DNA from: Chromatiales bacterium
GTDB lineage: Bacteria > Pseudomonadota > Gammaproteobacteria > Steroidobacterales > GCA-2729495
NCBI GenBank assembly: GCA_016789885.1
Contig: JAEUPZ010000032.1
Location: forward strand, 89,570-153,569
Direction: 5' to 3'
Length of the DNA stretch: 64,000 nt
Shown piece by piece: positions 47,002 to 55,328 of the stretch; position 1 is the first letter of the stretch; the number at the start of each line of letters is the position of its first letter. The translations under genes and the position numbers were made by a program. The notes beneath the pieces are model-generated. The model did not search any database and was not told the DNA's origin. It saw nothing but the letters and a program-made list of their open reading frames with translations.

Positions 47002-47829
47002 ATGAATGCCGTTTCCAACTCGCTGACGTTCTCCACCGTGTCCAGTGCCTTCACGGGTTCGCTGTCGCTCGACGCGCTGCGCGCCCGGGTGCCAGCCGTG
47101 TTCGCGCCAGCAGCGCACCAGAGCCTGAGTCCGAAGTACACCTTCATCCCCACCGAGCGAGTGCTGTCGGGATTGATGAGCGCCGGGTTCGTGCCGGTCG
47201 ATGCACGCCAGGCGATCTCGCGGCGGGGCAGTCCTGTGCATGCGCGTCACATCCTGCGGCTGCGTCGTCGTTACGAGACCGTCCAGCTTAGTGACAGCAT
47301 CCCGGAGATTGTCTTCCTCAACAGCCACGATGGCAGCAGCGCGTACCAGCTGCGCATGGGACTGTTCCGAGTGGTCTGCACCAACGGGATGATCGTCTCG
47401 CGTGGTGCCTTTCCGGCCTACTGCGTATCTCATCGCGGCAACGTCGTCGATGAGGTCGTCGCTGCGGCACTCAACATCGCGGAGCGTTTCGAGTCGCTGG
47501 CCGGTCAGGTCGAACGCATGGAGCATCGGCAGCTGTTCAAGGACGAACAGCACGACTTCGCCGACCGCGCGTTGGCGTTGCGGTTTGAGGACGCGGCATT
47601 GGCCGGCATGCAGCCTTCGGCGTTGCTGGCGGTGCGGCGCGTCGATGACGCAGGCGCGGATCTGTGGAGCGTGCTGAACCGGGTGCAGGAGAACCTGATG
47701 CGTGGCGGCCTCAGCCGGCGGTCGGCGTCGGGCCGTCTGACCCGTACACGTCGCATCAGCTCGATCCGCGAGGACGTGCGCATCAACGGTGGCCGGTGGG
47801 ACCTGGCGTCCGGGCTGCTCACTGTTTGA
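47002..47829 (+). CDS. DUF932-family protein
   Basis: The 275-residue protein belongs to the DUF932 (phage/plasmid-like) family: [57 protein letters not shown] and a basic C-terminal half. Members are common in ICEs and plasmids beside radC and anti-restriction genes; their biochemical role is not established. The ATG follows GAGGATCGAATC. Its leader is structured copy 2 and its end is an intrinsic terminator. Confidence 0.85.
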   Translation: MNAVSNSLTFSTVSSAFTGSLSLDALRARVPAVFAPAAHQSLSPKYTFIPTERVLSGLMSAGFVPVDARQAISRRGSPVHARHILRLRRRYETVQLSDSIPEIVFLNSHDGSSAYQLRMGLFRVVCTNGMIVSRGAFPAYCVSHRGNVVDEVVAAALNIAERFESLAGQVERMEHRQLFKDEQHDFADRALALRFEDAALAGMQPSALLAVRRVDDAGADLWSVLNRVQENLMRGGLSRRSASGRLTRTRRISSIREDVRINGGRWDLASGLLTV

Positions 47830-47836
47830 GGGACTT

Positions 47837-47875
47837 GGGAGGGAGCGCCGCTTCGGTGCTCTCTCCCCTTTTTTT
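47837..47875 (+). terminator. intrinsic terminator after DUF932 gene
   Basis: GGGAGGGAGCGCCG pairs with CGGTGCTCTCTCCC around a CTT loop (14 pairs including two G-T), followed by seven T residues. It ends the DUF932 transcript, so radC needs its own start signal in the next 200 bases, where structured copy 3 lies. Confidence 0.85.
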
Positions 47876-47906
47876 GTCCTGCCGAGACGGGGAGCAGAGA
47901 CGGAGA

Positions 47907-48056
47907 AGGAGGGATTGCCTGGATGGACTTTCAGCGTAACACGCCGTGCTCGCCGTCAAGGACGACCGCGGAGACGCGGTCGCCGCCTGCGGCGGTCTTC
48001 GATCCTTGACCGCTCCGCGCGCCGTGTTGGGGAGCGCCCAGCAGGCAATCCCGCCT
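47907..48056 (+). ncRNA. structured leader element copy 3 (radC-RNA-like), upstream of radC
   Basis: Same plan: AACACG (47938-47943) with CGTGTT (48023-48028); GTCAAGGA (47955-47962) with TCCTTGAC (48003-48010); GACCGC (47964-47969) with GCGGTC (47976-47981), a compensatory change relative to GAGCGC/GCGCTC in the other copies; GCCG/CGGC (47982-47993); 3' hairpin GCAGGC-AATCCC-GCCTGC, again compensated. GGGATT at 47911-47916 can pair with the AATCCC loop. The radC ribosome-binding site GGAG follows. Confidence 0.74.
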
Positions 48057-48076
48057 GCGCAGTCTGGAGATTTCCC

Positions 48077-48628
48077 ATGACCACACGGCAGCGCATTGTT
48101 CGTTCCCTCAACACTCGTTCGGCCTCCGGCGCCATTGGCGTCGCCGAGGCGAAGTTCAGCACAGGCTGGTCGTCGGCGACCGGCACCCTGATCAGTGACG
48201 ACACCCTCGTGGAGACGGCCCTCAAGCTCATCTCGACGAAGCTGGTGCGGGGCGATCGGCTGGAGAGTCCGAGGGCCACCCGGCAGTACCTGAGCCTGCG
48301 GTTCGCCAGTCTGGAGCACGAGGTCTTCTGCTGCCTGTGGCTCGACAACCGTCATCGGGTGATTGCCTGTGACGAGCTGTTCCGCGGGACCATCGACGGT
48401 GCCAGCGTCCACCCCCGGGAGGTGGTCAAGCAGGCGCTGGTGCAGAACGCCGCGGCGGTCATTCTGGCGCACAACCACCCGTCCGGCGTGGCCGAGCCCA
48501 GCCAGGCGGATGAGCTGATCACGCAGCGTCTGAAGGATGCCCTGGCCATCGTGGACATCCGCGTTCTGGACCACCTGATCGTGGCCGGCGACCAGGTGGT
48601 GTCGCTCGCGGAGCGCGGGGTTCTGTAG
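48077..48628 (+). CDS. radC: RadC-family JAB/MPN-domain protein
   Basis: The 183-residue protein is the short, element-borne form of RadC and lacks the N-terminal helix-hairpin-helix part of chromosomal RadC. The metal site is complete: Glu82, HNHPSG (His132, His134) and Asp145, with Ser137 before it. This is the JAMM metalloprotease/isopeptidase fold, but RadC's role is unsettled, and early links to DNA repair were withdrawn. ATG 48077 follows GGAGATTTCCC. A GC hairpin (48637-48672) follows the stop. Confidence 0.88.
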   Translation: MTTRQRIVRSLNTRSASGAIGVAEAKFSTGWSSATGTLISDDTLVETALKLISTKLVRGDRLESPRATRQYLSLRFASLEHEVFCCLWLDNRHRVIACDELFRGTIDGASVHPREVVKQALVQNAAAVILAHNHPSGVAEPSQADELITQRLKDALAIVDIRVLDHLIVAGDQVVSLAERGVL

Positions 48629-48636
48629 CCCGAGTG

Positions 48637-48672
48637 AGCGGGGAGGGGCGGCGGTTGTCGCTCCTCCCTGCT
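48637..48672 (+). terminator. possible terminator hairpin after radC
   Basis: AGCGGGGAGGGGCG pairs with CGCTCCTCCCTGCT at 12 of 14 positions around an 8-base loop. There is no T-tract, so it may instead be a stem of the oriT region or a rho-dependent end. Confidence 0.4.
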
Positions 48673-48769
48673 AATGCTTTCGTTCCGACGTGGCGAGGTC
48701 GCCGGTGCAGACGAGGAGGCGTGGAGGCGGAGACAGCGGACGCGAGGGGCCGCAGATTTGCGGCGAGGT

Positions 48770-48834
48770 TAGGGGGTCATTTCGCTTGAAACGCAGGATA
48801 GCCTGCGGCTTAGCGTTGGGACACATTGTGACCC
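48770..48834 (-). other. predicted origin of transfer (oriT) with nick site
   Basis: The minus strand reads CTATCCTGC across 48801-48793, matching the YATCCTG|Y nick consensus of RP4-type origins. The predicted nick is between 48794 and 48793 on the minus strand. It is surrounded by dyads: GCAGG/CCTGC directly around it and AACGC/GCGTT outside. It lies about 35 bases before mobC and 600 before the relaxase, where an oriT belongs. The rest of the 48629-48834 gap is GC-rich with no open gene. Confidence 0.6.
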
Positions 48835-49416
48835 ATGAGTTGTACGGAAGTCGTCAAGGCGCGCGTTACTGTAGAGACGAAGCGAGAGATCGCAGACGCC
48901 GCAGAGCGCGAAAATCTGACCGAGTCGGCCTGGCTGAAGCGCCTGCTCATCCGGGAGATGCGGGCGGCTCGCGATCCGGCCAGGACACAAGCTGCGCCAC
49001 GTCGGGTCGAGGGAGTCCGGCGCCACGGCGCACACCGTGGCGGACCCTGTGAGCGCCCCATCCTGATCCGGCTGCGGACTGAGGATCGCCTGCTGCTGGA
49101 CGCGCGCGCCGAGGCCCGAGGGATGCGCCCAGCGACTTACGTCGCGGTGCTAACCCGGAGCCATCTTCGCCGTCTGGCGCCGCTGCCAAAGGACGAGATG
49201 CAGGCGCTCCGGCGCAGCATCGGCGAGCTGGCAGCCATCGGCCGGAACCTCAATCAGATCGCCAAGGCAGCCAATGACGGCGGACGCGTTCCGGGTTCCG
49301 CGCGCGAGGAATTCCGGGCGATGCTCAAGGTCTGTGAGGCTCTGCGGGACAACACGAAGGCCCTGCTGAAAGCGAACCTCATGAGCTGGGAGAGCGGGCA
49401 TGGCGAAGACGTTTAG
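48835..49416 (+). CDS. mobC: MobC-family relaxosome accessory protein
   Basis: The 193-residue protein has an N-terminal ribbon-helix-helix-like part (VVKARVTVETKREIADAAER, LTESAWLKRLLIREM), a repeat of that pattern (ILIRLRTEDRLLLDARAEARG), and the MobC block ELAAIGRNLNQIAKAANDG. MobC opens and binds oriT for the relaxase. It overlaps the relaxase gene by 17 bases and lies beside the predicted nick site. Confidence 0.87.
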   Translation: MSCTEVVKARVTVETKREIADAAERENLTESAWLKRLLIREMRAARDPARTQAAPRRVEGVRRHGAHRGGPCERPILIRLRTEDRLLLDARAEARGMRPATYVAVLTRSHLRRLAPLPKDEMQALRRSIGELAAIGRNLNQIAKAANDGGRVPGSAREEFRAMLKVCEALRDNTKALLKANLMSWESGHGEDV

Positions 49417-50398
49417 GCTCCCCAAGGAGGAGCCGCTGCTAAACATCGCCAGCTACGCACGGGGCGGTCCGCGGGCGGCAGACCGGCTCACGCAATCGCA
49501 GATTGAGCAGATCCGCCTGACCGTCAACCGCGCGCCGGAGGCGGTCGTGAAGGTACTGCCCCGGAGCAGCAACGACTTGAAGGCCGTCGGCAAGCACCTC
49601 GACTACATCGGTCGGCGGGGGAACTTGGAGCTGGAGGGCGACGACGGAGAGCGGCTGCAGGGGCGCGTCGCAGATGCGTTGCTCGAAGATTGGGATCTGG
49701 ACATTGATGACGTGCGGCGGCAAGGAAGTCTCGCCGCTGCCAGCAAGCGGGCTCCCCCGAAGCTGGTCCACAAACTGATGTTCTCGATGCCGCCTGGCAC
49801 GCCGCCCCAGAAGGTGCTTTCGGCGGTGCGAAACTTCGCGCGCGAGGAGTTCTATGGAAATCACCGATACGCGATGGTGCTGCACACCGACGAGCCGCAT
49901 CCGCATGTTCATCTCGTCCTAAAGGCCGTGAGCGAGCAAGGCGTGCGTCTGAACATCAAGAAGGCGACCCTGCGGCACTGGCGGTCACAGTTCTCGAGTC
50001 ACCTGCGCGGTTTGGGTGTCGCGGCGAATGCGACTGAGCGCGCGGTGCGTGGACAAACTCGAATTGCGATGAAGGACGGCATTTATCGCGCCACTCAGCG
50101 CGGTGATTCGCGATTCATGCGCTCGCGTGTCGAAGCTGTCGCAGCAGACGCCGCGAGAGGCAGGAACGTGCCATCAGCAGGCACTGCGCCGATCGTGTCG
50201 ACCCGAACCGAAATCGTTCGCGGCTGGGGAGCGGTTGCCAAACAGCTTCTCGCTCAGGGTGACCAGAGTACTGCTGCGCAGATCCTCGAATTCGTCAGAA
50301 GGATGCCTCCGCCAATGACCGACATAGAGCTGATCGCACAAGGCATTCGCGATAGCGCGCGAGCCAAACATGTCAAGTATTCAGTTCCGGCGCGATGA
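49400..50398 (+). CDS. VirD2/MobA-type relaxase
   Basis: The relaxase nicks oriT and leads the strand into the recipient. The 332-residue protein has the family N-terminal part with a candidate catalytic Tyr in HLDYIGRRG (Tyr69; Tyr19 in SYARGG is another candidate), a conserved FSMPPGTPP region and the metal-binding histidine motif HTDEPHPHVHLV (162-173). It is short, with no helicase or primase domain. The coupling protein and channel are encoded 5-17 kb to the left. Overlap with mobC shows one operon. Confidence 0.88.
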   Translation: MAKTFRLPKEEPLLNIASYARGGPRAADRLTQSQIEQIRLTVNRAPEAVVKVLPRSSNDLKAVGKHLDYIGRRGNLELEGDDGERLQGRVADALLEDWDLDIDDVRRQGSLAAASKRAPPKLVHKLMFSMPPGTPPQKVLSAVRNFAREEFYGNHRYAMVLHTDEPHPHVHLVLKAVSEQGVRLNIKKATLRHWRSQFSSHLRGLGVAANATERAVRGQTRIAMKDGIYRATQRGDSRFMRSRVEAVAADAARGRNVPSAGTAPIVSTRTEIVRGWGAVAKQLLAQGDQSTAAQILEFVRRMPPPMTDIELIAQGIRDSARAKHVKYSVPAR

Positions 50399-50764
50399 GC
50401 GTTCATGCGGCTTTCATGGGGCAGCGAGTGAGATTGCCGAAGCCCTCGCACATAGTGGAAGAGAGCAGCGCAAGAGTGTGTCGCTGCGCCCGCAGCCGCG
50501 GCTTCGTTTGAATCGTGTAGCAATTTCGCGCCCGCGAATCGGCTGCGTGAGCCGCAAGGTCACCTGCGCGCGCTGACAGTAAGGCCGGGAAGTCGCCTGC
50601 GTCCTCCACGCGGCACCGCAACGTCACTGAGGCGAGGCGATCGGGAGTTGCCGCGCGGCAGCCCCTGGGAAGACAAGAAAACCATATGGAAAACAACGGC
50701 CTTTCGCCACTGATATGAAAATTATGTACTATCCTGTCGTCGTTTACCCAACACCGACAAGACC
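50399..50764. promoter_or_regulatory. gap between relaxase and BREX; probable BREX promoter region
   Basis: No convincing gene is found in these 366 bases. The composition changes from GC-rich to AT-rich near 50680: AAAACCATATGGAAAAC contains a CCATATGG palindrome, and TGATATGAAAATTATGTACTAT (50711-50732 region) could hold the -10 of the BREX operon. This is where mobility genes end and defence cargo begins. Confidence 0.4.
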
Positions 50765-50992
50765 ATGCGAACCAAAAGCGGCGAAGGCGAGATCCTCACC
50801 ATCCGGGAGGTCGCGGGTTTTTTGAAGGTGACGGAAAGGACGATTTACCGGCTCGCCGCCGCCAAGAAGATCCCTGCGTTCAAGGTTGGCGGTACGTGGC
50901 GGTTCTCGCGCGTGGACATTGATAGCTGGATCAAGCAGCAGTCATCCGTGGACAAGTCTGCCAATCAGCGGGCGCGGTCCGGCGCGAAATGA
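50765..50992 (+). CDS. excisionase-like HTH protein leading the BREX operon
   Basis: The 75-residue MerR/excisionase-type DNA-binding protein has ILTIREVAGFLKVTERTIYR (HTH, about 10-29) and a wing, KIPAFKVGGTWRFSRVDID, with SWIKQQ. It lies 63 bases before brxF in the same direction, so it is probably a regulator of the defence genes; an excisionase role for the ICE is the alternative. Confidence 0.75.
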   Translation: MRTKSGEGEILTIREVAGFLKVTERTIYRLAAAKKIPAFKVGGTWRFSRVDIDSWIKQQSSVDKSANQRARSGAK

Positions 50993-51055
50993 ATCGTCGG
51001 TCATGCAGCTGCCGGAGTGAAGACGCACTCGTGGGTTCGACGCCGAGATTGAGCA

Positions 51056-51526
51056 ATGGAGCTGCACGTGGCTGACAGGCTTGAGCACTTAGTGGATGAG
51101 ATCGCGGCTCTGCACAGCAAGCTCATCTTGATCATTGGGGGCACGAATGTCGGGAAGACAGCGCGGCTGCATAGGCTGGCCAAGAGCCGCAACGCTGTGC
51201 CGCTGAATGTTGGGTCTGCGTTGGGACGTCGCTTGGCAGCGGTTCCGCAGAAGGAGCGACCTTTACAGACGACCAGCATCCTGCGGGAGCTGGCCGATGA
51301 ATACGCCGTGGGTGACTTGCTGCTCGTCGACAACATCGAGCTGCTGTTTGACCGCGCGCTTCAGCTAGATCCGCTCGACTTGCTGAAGAGGCACGCTCAC
51401 GCGCGACGAGTGGTCGCGGTTTGGCCGGGTCAATTGCGGGACAGTCGCCTGAGTTATGCAGAGATGGGTCATCCGGAACATCAGGACTACGGGCTTGAAG
51501 GTCTTGTCCCGTTCTCGATTCAGTAG
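51056..51526 (+). CDS. brxF: BREX type 3 BrxF P-loop protein
   Basis: The 156-residue NTPase has Walker A GGTNVGKT (28-35), a Walker B-like LLLVDNIELLFD (about 96-107) and a short tail with AVWPGQ. BrxF is the small ATPase that marks type 3 BREX. The order that follows (brxC, pglX, helicase, pglZ, brxA) confirms the type. It ends 18 bases before brxC. Confidence 0.88.
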   Translation: MELHVADRLEHLVDEIAALHSKLILIIGGTNVGKTARLHRLAKSRNAVPLNVGSALGRRLAAVPQKERPLQTTSILRELADEYAVGDLLLVDNIELLFDRALQLDPLDLLKRHAHARRVVAVWPGQLRDSRLSYAEMGHPEHQDYGLEGLVPFSIQ

Positions 51527-51544
51527 AGGGGAGTAGGGAAGCAC

Positions 51545-54500
51545 ATGCGCTACAGCGATCTAATTCAATTCGAACCGATCGAATCGGTCATCCAGCTCCT
51601 CGATGCGAATCGTCCTGATGAGGCAAGAAAACTCGTCTCCACCTACGTCATCTCTGATGACATGGCGGAACGAATATCAAAGCAGATGATTCCGCAGCTC
51701 TCATTCGATGAGGCAGTGGATCACAAGGGTGTTCTTGTGGTCGGCAACTACGGTACCGGCAAGTCGCACCTGATGTCAGTTTTGTCGCTCGTTGCAGAGA
51801 ACTCGGACTACAGGGCGATGATCAGGCATCCGAAGGTCGCGGAAGCGGCCGTCGCCATCGCGGGCAAGTTCAAGGTTCACCGCATCGAGATCTCCAGCCA
51901 GATGTCGCTGCGCGACATCGTTACACAGCAGCTTGAGGTGTTCCTAGAAAAGAACGGCGTCAGCTACTCGTTTCCGCCAGCCGATAAGGTGGTCAACAAT
52001 AAGGCGGCCTTCGAGGAAATGATGGCCGCCTTCGCCGAAGTGCATCTAAACCACGGCGTGCTGCTGGTCGTAGACGAGTTCCTCGAGTTTCTGCGCTCGC
52101 GCAAGGACCACGACCTGGTCTTGGATCTTTCGTTTCTGCGAGAGATCGGCGAGGTCACCAAGCACCTGCGTTTCCGCTTCGTGGCCGGCGTGCAGGAGGC
52201 CATCTTCGACAGCACTCGGTTTCAACACGTGGCCGATAGTCTCCGCCGCGTGAAGGATCGGTTCACCCAGGTGATGCTCGCGCGTCAGGACGTCAGCTTC
52301 GTCGTTGCCGAACGTCTGCTGAAGAAGACCGCAGATCAGCAGAACAAGATTCGCGCCTACCTCACCAAGTTCGCCAAGTTCTACAGCACAATGAATGAGC
52401 GGATGGACGAGTACGTTCGTCTGTTCCCGGTTCATCCAGAGTACATAGGCACGTTCGAGCGCTTGGTGTTCACCGAGAAGCGCGGCGCGCTGGTCACATT
52501 GCGGGATCAGATCCAGGCCATCCTCAACACAGACGTGCCGGACGATCGCCCAGGACTGATCGGCTATGACCGATTCTGGGAGACAGTTACCTCAAACTCG
52601 GTGCTGCGATCTGACACGAGTATAGGGCCCGTTCTGAAAGTGTCCGAGGTGCTGAGCGAGCGGGTGCAGAAGGCATTCTCTCGTCCGACCTATAAGGCGA
52701 TGGCGCTTCGTGTAATTAGCGGACTCTCGGTTCACCGACTCACCACTGGAGGCGATATCTATGTCCCGGTCGGGCCCACAGCCGCGGAGTTGCGCGACAC
52801 GCTGTGCCTCTACCAGCCGGGCATCGAGGAGATGGGCGGCGATCCTGCCGACGACCTTCTGACGGCCGTGCAAACCACGTTGCGCGAGATCGTCAAGACG
52901 GTAAACGGCCAGTTCATCTCCAAGGCGGTCGATACTGAGCAGTATTACCTCGACCTGAAGAAGGACGTCGACTACGACGCTCAGATCGAAAAGCGCGCCG
53001 AAGCGCTCTCTGACGATGCGTTAGACCGGGCCTATTACGGCGCCATCAAGCAACTGATGGAACGGACCGACGAGAGCACGTACGTAACCGGTCATCAGAT
53101 CTGGCAGTACCAGATCGAGTGGCAGGAGCACCGCGTAGACCGAAGCGGCTATCTATTCTTCGGTGCGCCAAACGATCGTCCCACGGCACAGCCTGAGCGG
53201 GACTTCTATGTCTACTTCATTCAGCCGTTCGAGCCGCCGCGCTTTCGTGACGAGAGCAAGGCGGACGAGGTGTTCCTCCGTCTGAAGGGCTTGGACGACG
53301 CCATCAGGAAGCATCTGTCATTTTACGCAGCGGCGCAGGATCTCGCGTCCACCGCTAGCGGCGGCGCGAAGGCTATCTACCTCGATAAGTCCAAGGACGC
53401 GCTGCGCGACATGAGCAAGTGGCTGCAAGAGAAGCAGATGACGGCGTTCGAAGTCACCTATCAGGGCAAGACCAAGACCCTGCAGGATTGGACCAAAGGC
53501 GTCTCTATCCGCGACAGGCTGCGCCTAGGCAACGACGAGCGCGCGAATTTCCGCGACGTCGTCAATGTGGTCTCCGGGCTGGTGCTCAAGCAGCACTTCA
53601 CTGACATTGCGCCGGAGTACCCCGTCTTCTCGATACTTGTCACTGAGACTAACCGCAAGCAACTGGTCGGTAGCGCACTTAAGGCGCTTGCGGGAGGCGT
53701 TCGCACAAAGGACGCTAATGCCGTCCTAGATTCGCTGGAAATGCTCGATGGCGACCGTATCGAGCCTGGCCGCTCTCGATATGCGCAGGAGGTCCTGAAC
53801 CGCCTGAAGGCCAAGGGACACGGCCAAGTCCTGAATCGAGGCGAGTTGTTGAGTGGGCCCAGCGAAATTGAATACTTCCACCCAGTCAAGTTCCGGTTGG
53901 AACCAGATCTGCTGGTGACGGTGCTGGGCGGGCTCGTATACGCCGGCGACATCGTCCTGGCCATCACGGGCGATAAGATCGACTCCGGGAAGATCACCCA
54001 GTTGGCTGAGCGCAGTCTCGACGAACTTAGGCAGTTTAAGCACGTCGAAGCCCCGAAGGAGATCAATGTCGCGGTACTGCGCTCCCTGTTCGAACTGCTG
54101 GGCCTGTCGCCGGGGCTGGCGCAGCTTGCGACACAGGGGTCGGAAGAACCTGTCAAGCAGCTGCTAGACGCCGTCTCCAAACTCGTTGGCCGCGTGCTCA
54201 TTGCTGGCACGGACCTACACGGCAAGCTCAGCTTCTGGGGCAAGCCGCTCCTAACCGACGACGAGATCCGCGATTGGCGGGCTCGGCTGGAAGGGCTGAA
54301 GACCTTCACGGAGGGCCTGACGCCGTACAACACGGTCGGCAAGCTGAAGAACTTGCGCATCGGCTCGGATGACATCGATGCGCAGAAGAAGAACCTCGAA
54401 GTCTTGGCGTCGGTCGAGAAGTTGCTGGAACTCGTCGGTGAACTCGGGGCCACGGCGGGTTACCTGTCACAGGCCGAGCTGGTTCTTGCCAGCGACCACC

Positions 54501-55270
54501 AGTGGGTCAATCAAGCGCAGGCGGCACGGAAGGACATTCTCGACAAGCTGGCCGCGGACCGAAGCGCGAAGCACGCCGCTGACTACCGGCAGACGCTGGC
54601 GAAGCTGAAAAGGGATTACCTCACGGCCTACATCGCCCAGCACAGCAAAGCGCGCCTGGGCGTCGCCGAAGACAAGACCAAGTCGGCGTTGCGCAAGGAT
54701 CCACGCTTGGTGGCCATGCGAGCGCTCGCGGGCATCTCGCTCATGCCCACCAGCCAGCTCACTGCCTACGATGACAAGCTAGACAAGCTCAAGAGCTGTG
54801 CATCGTTGGTGGAGTCCGAGTTGGCCGCCAGCCCGTACTGTCCGCACTGCAACTTCCGTCCTGCCAACGAGCAAGGCGACTTCCTGCCTGCCGCCAACGT
54901 GCTGAAGCAACTCGATGATGAGCTGGATCGTCTTCTCGGAGGTTGGCAGCAAACGCTTCTGGACAATTTGGACGATCCAGTCATCCAAGCCAATCTTGAC
55001 CTACTGAAGCTCTCGGCGCGCGAACTGGTCAAGAAGTTTGTTGCGTCGAAGAAGTTGCCGGACCCAGTGCCGCCCGACTTCGTCAGCGCCGTGCAGGAAG
55101 CGCTATCCGGCTTAGAAAAGATCGGCGTAACCAGCGACGACATCAGGAAAGCGCTGGTGCAAGGCGGGTCACCGGCCACCCCGGAAGATCTTCGTAAGCG
55201 ATTTGAGACATTTTTGAGCGAGCGCTGCAAGGGCAAGGACGCGAGCAAGCTGCGGTTCGTAGTGGAGTGA
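51545..55270 (+). CDS. brxC: BREX large ATPase BrxC/PglY
   Basis: The 1241-residue AAA-type ATPase is the core motor of BREX. It has Walker A VVGNYGTGKSHL (about 65-76) and Walker B GVLLVVDEFLEFL (about 168-180), a sensor region FRFVAGVQEAIFD, then long helical regions, and a possible zinc pair in YCPHC near residue 1100 with only two cysteines close by. The size agrees with BrxC. GGGAGTAGGGAAGCAC precedes the ATG. Confidence 0.92.
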   Translation: MRYSDLIQFEPIESVIQLLDANRPDEARKLVSTYVISDDMAERISKQMIPQLSFDEAVDHKGVLVVGNYGTGKSHLMSVLSLVAENSDYRAMIRHPKVAEAAVAIAGKFKVHRIEISSQMSLRDIVTQQLEVFLEKNGVSYSFPPADKVVNNKAAFEEMMAAFAEVHLNHGVLLVVDEFLEFLRSRKDHDLVLDLSFLREIGEVTKHLRFRFVAGVQEAIFDSTRFQHVADSLRRVKDRFTQVMLARQDVSFVVAERLLKKTADQQNKIRAYLTKFAKFYSTMNERMDEYVRLFPVHPEYIGTFERLVFTEKRGALVTLRDQIQAILNTDVPDDRPGLIGYDRFWETVTSNSVLRSDTSIGPVLKVSEVLSERVQKAFSRPTYKAMALRVISGLSVHRLTTGGDIYVPVGPTAAELRDTLCLYQPGIEEMGGDPADDLLTAVQTTLREIVKTVNGQFISKAVDTEQYYLDLKKDVDYDAQIEKRAEALSDDALDRAYYGAIKQLMERTDESTYVTGHQIWQYQIEWQEHRVDRSGYLFFGAPNDRPTAQPERDFYVYFIQPFEPPRFRDESKADEVFLRLKGLDDAIRKHLSFYAAAQDLASTASGGAKAIYLDKSKDALRDMSKWLQEKQMTAFEVTYQGKTKTLQDWTKGVSIRDRLRLGNDERANFRDVVNVVSGLVLKQHFTDIAPEYPVFSILVTETNRKQLVGSALKALAGGVRTKDANAVLDSLEMLDGDRIEPGRSRYAQEVLNRLKAKGHGQVLNRGELLSGPSEIEYFHPVKFRLEPDLLVTVLGGLVYAGDIVLAITGDKIDSGKITQLAERSLDELRQFKHVEAPKEINVAVLRSLFELLGLSPGLAQLATQGSEEPVKQLLDAVSKLVGRVLIAGTDLHGKLSFWGKPLLTDDEIRDWRARLEGLKTFTEGLTPYNTVGKLKNLRIGSDDIDAQKKNLEVLASVEKLLELVGELGATAGYLSQAELVLASDHQWVNQAQAARKDILDKLAADRSAKHAADYRQTLAKLKRDYLTAYIAQHSKARLGVAEDKTKSALRKDPRLVAMRALAGISLMPTSQLTAYDDKLDKLKSCASLVESELAASPYCPHCNFRPANEQGDFLPAANVLKQLDDELDRLLGGWQQTLLDNLDDPVIQANLDLLKLSARELVKKFVASKKLPDPVPPDFVSAVQEALSGLEKIGVTSDDIRKALVQGGSPATPEDLRKRFETFLSERCKGKDASKLRFVVE

Positions 55271-55328
55271 ATCGAAAGGTTACCCGCGAGCGGGGCGAGG
55301 CAACACTTGTGACAAGCGGATATGGAAA

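Noticed and set aside
46192..48056. Three regularly recurring repeats as a CRISPR array
   Set aside because: The units are about 145 nt, separated by whole genes, and strongly structured; no spacers or cas genes.
48077..48628. RadC as the deubiquitinase partner of the Ub-like operon
   Set aside because: It has a JAMM site, but it is 21 kb away, in a different operon with its own leader, and is common in elements without Ub-like genes.
50370..50576. Small plus-strand open frame overlapping the relaxase end
   Set aside because: No ribosome-binding site, Arg/Ser-rich composition and no recognisable pattern; treated as intergenic.
50730..50737. Second match to the nick consensus (TATCCTGT)
   Set aside because: It lies in the BREX promoter region, has no flanking dyad and is downstream of the relaxase; the copy at 48793-48800 beside mobC is a better oriT.
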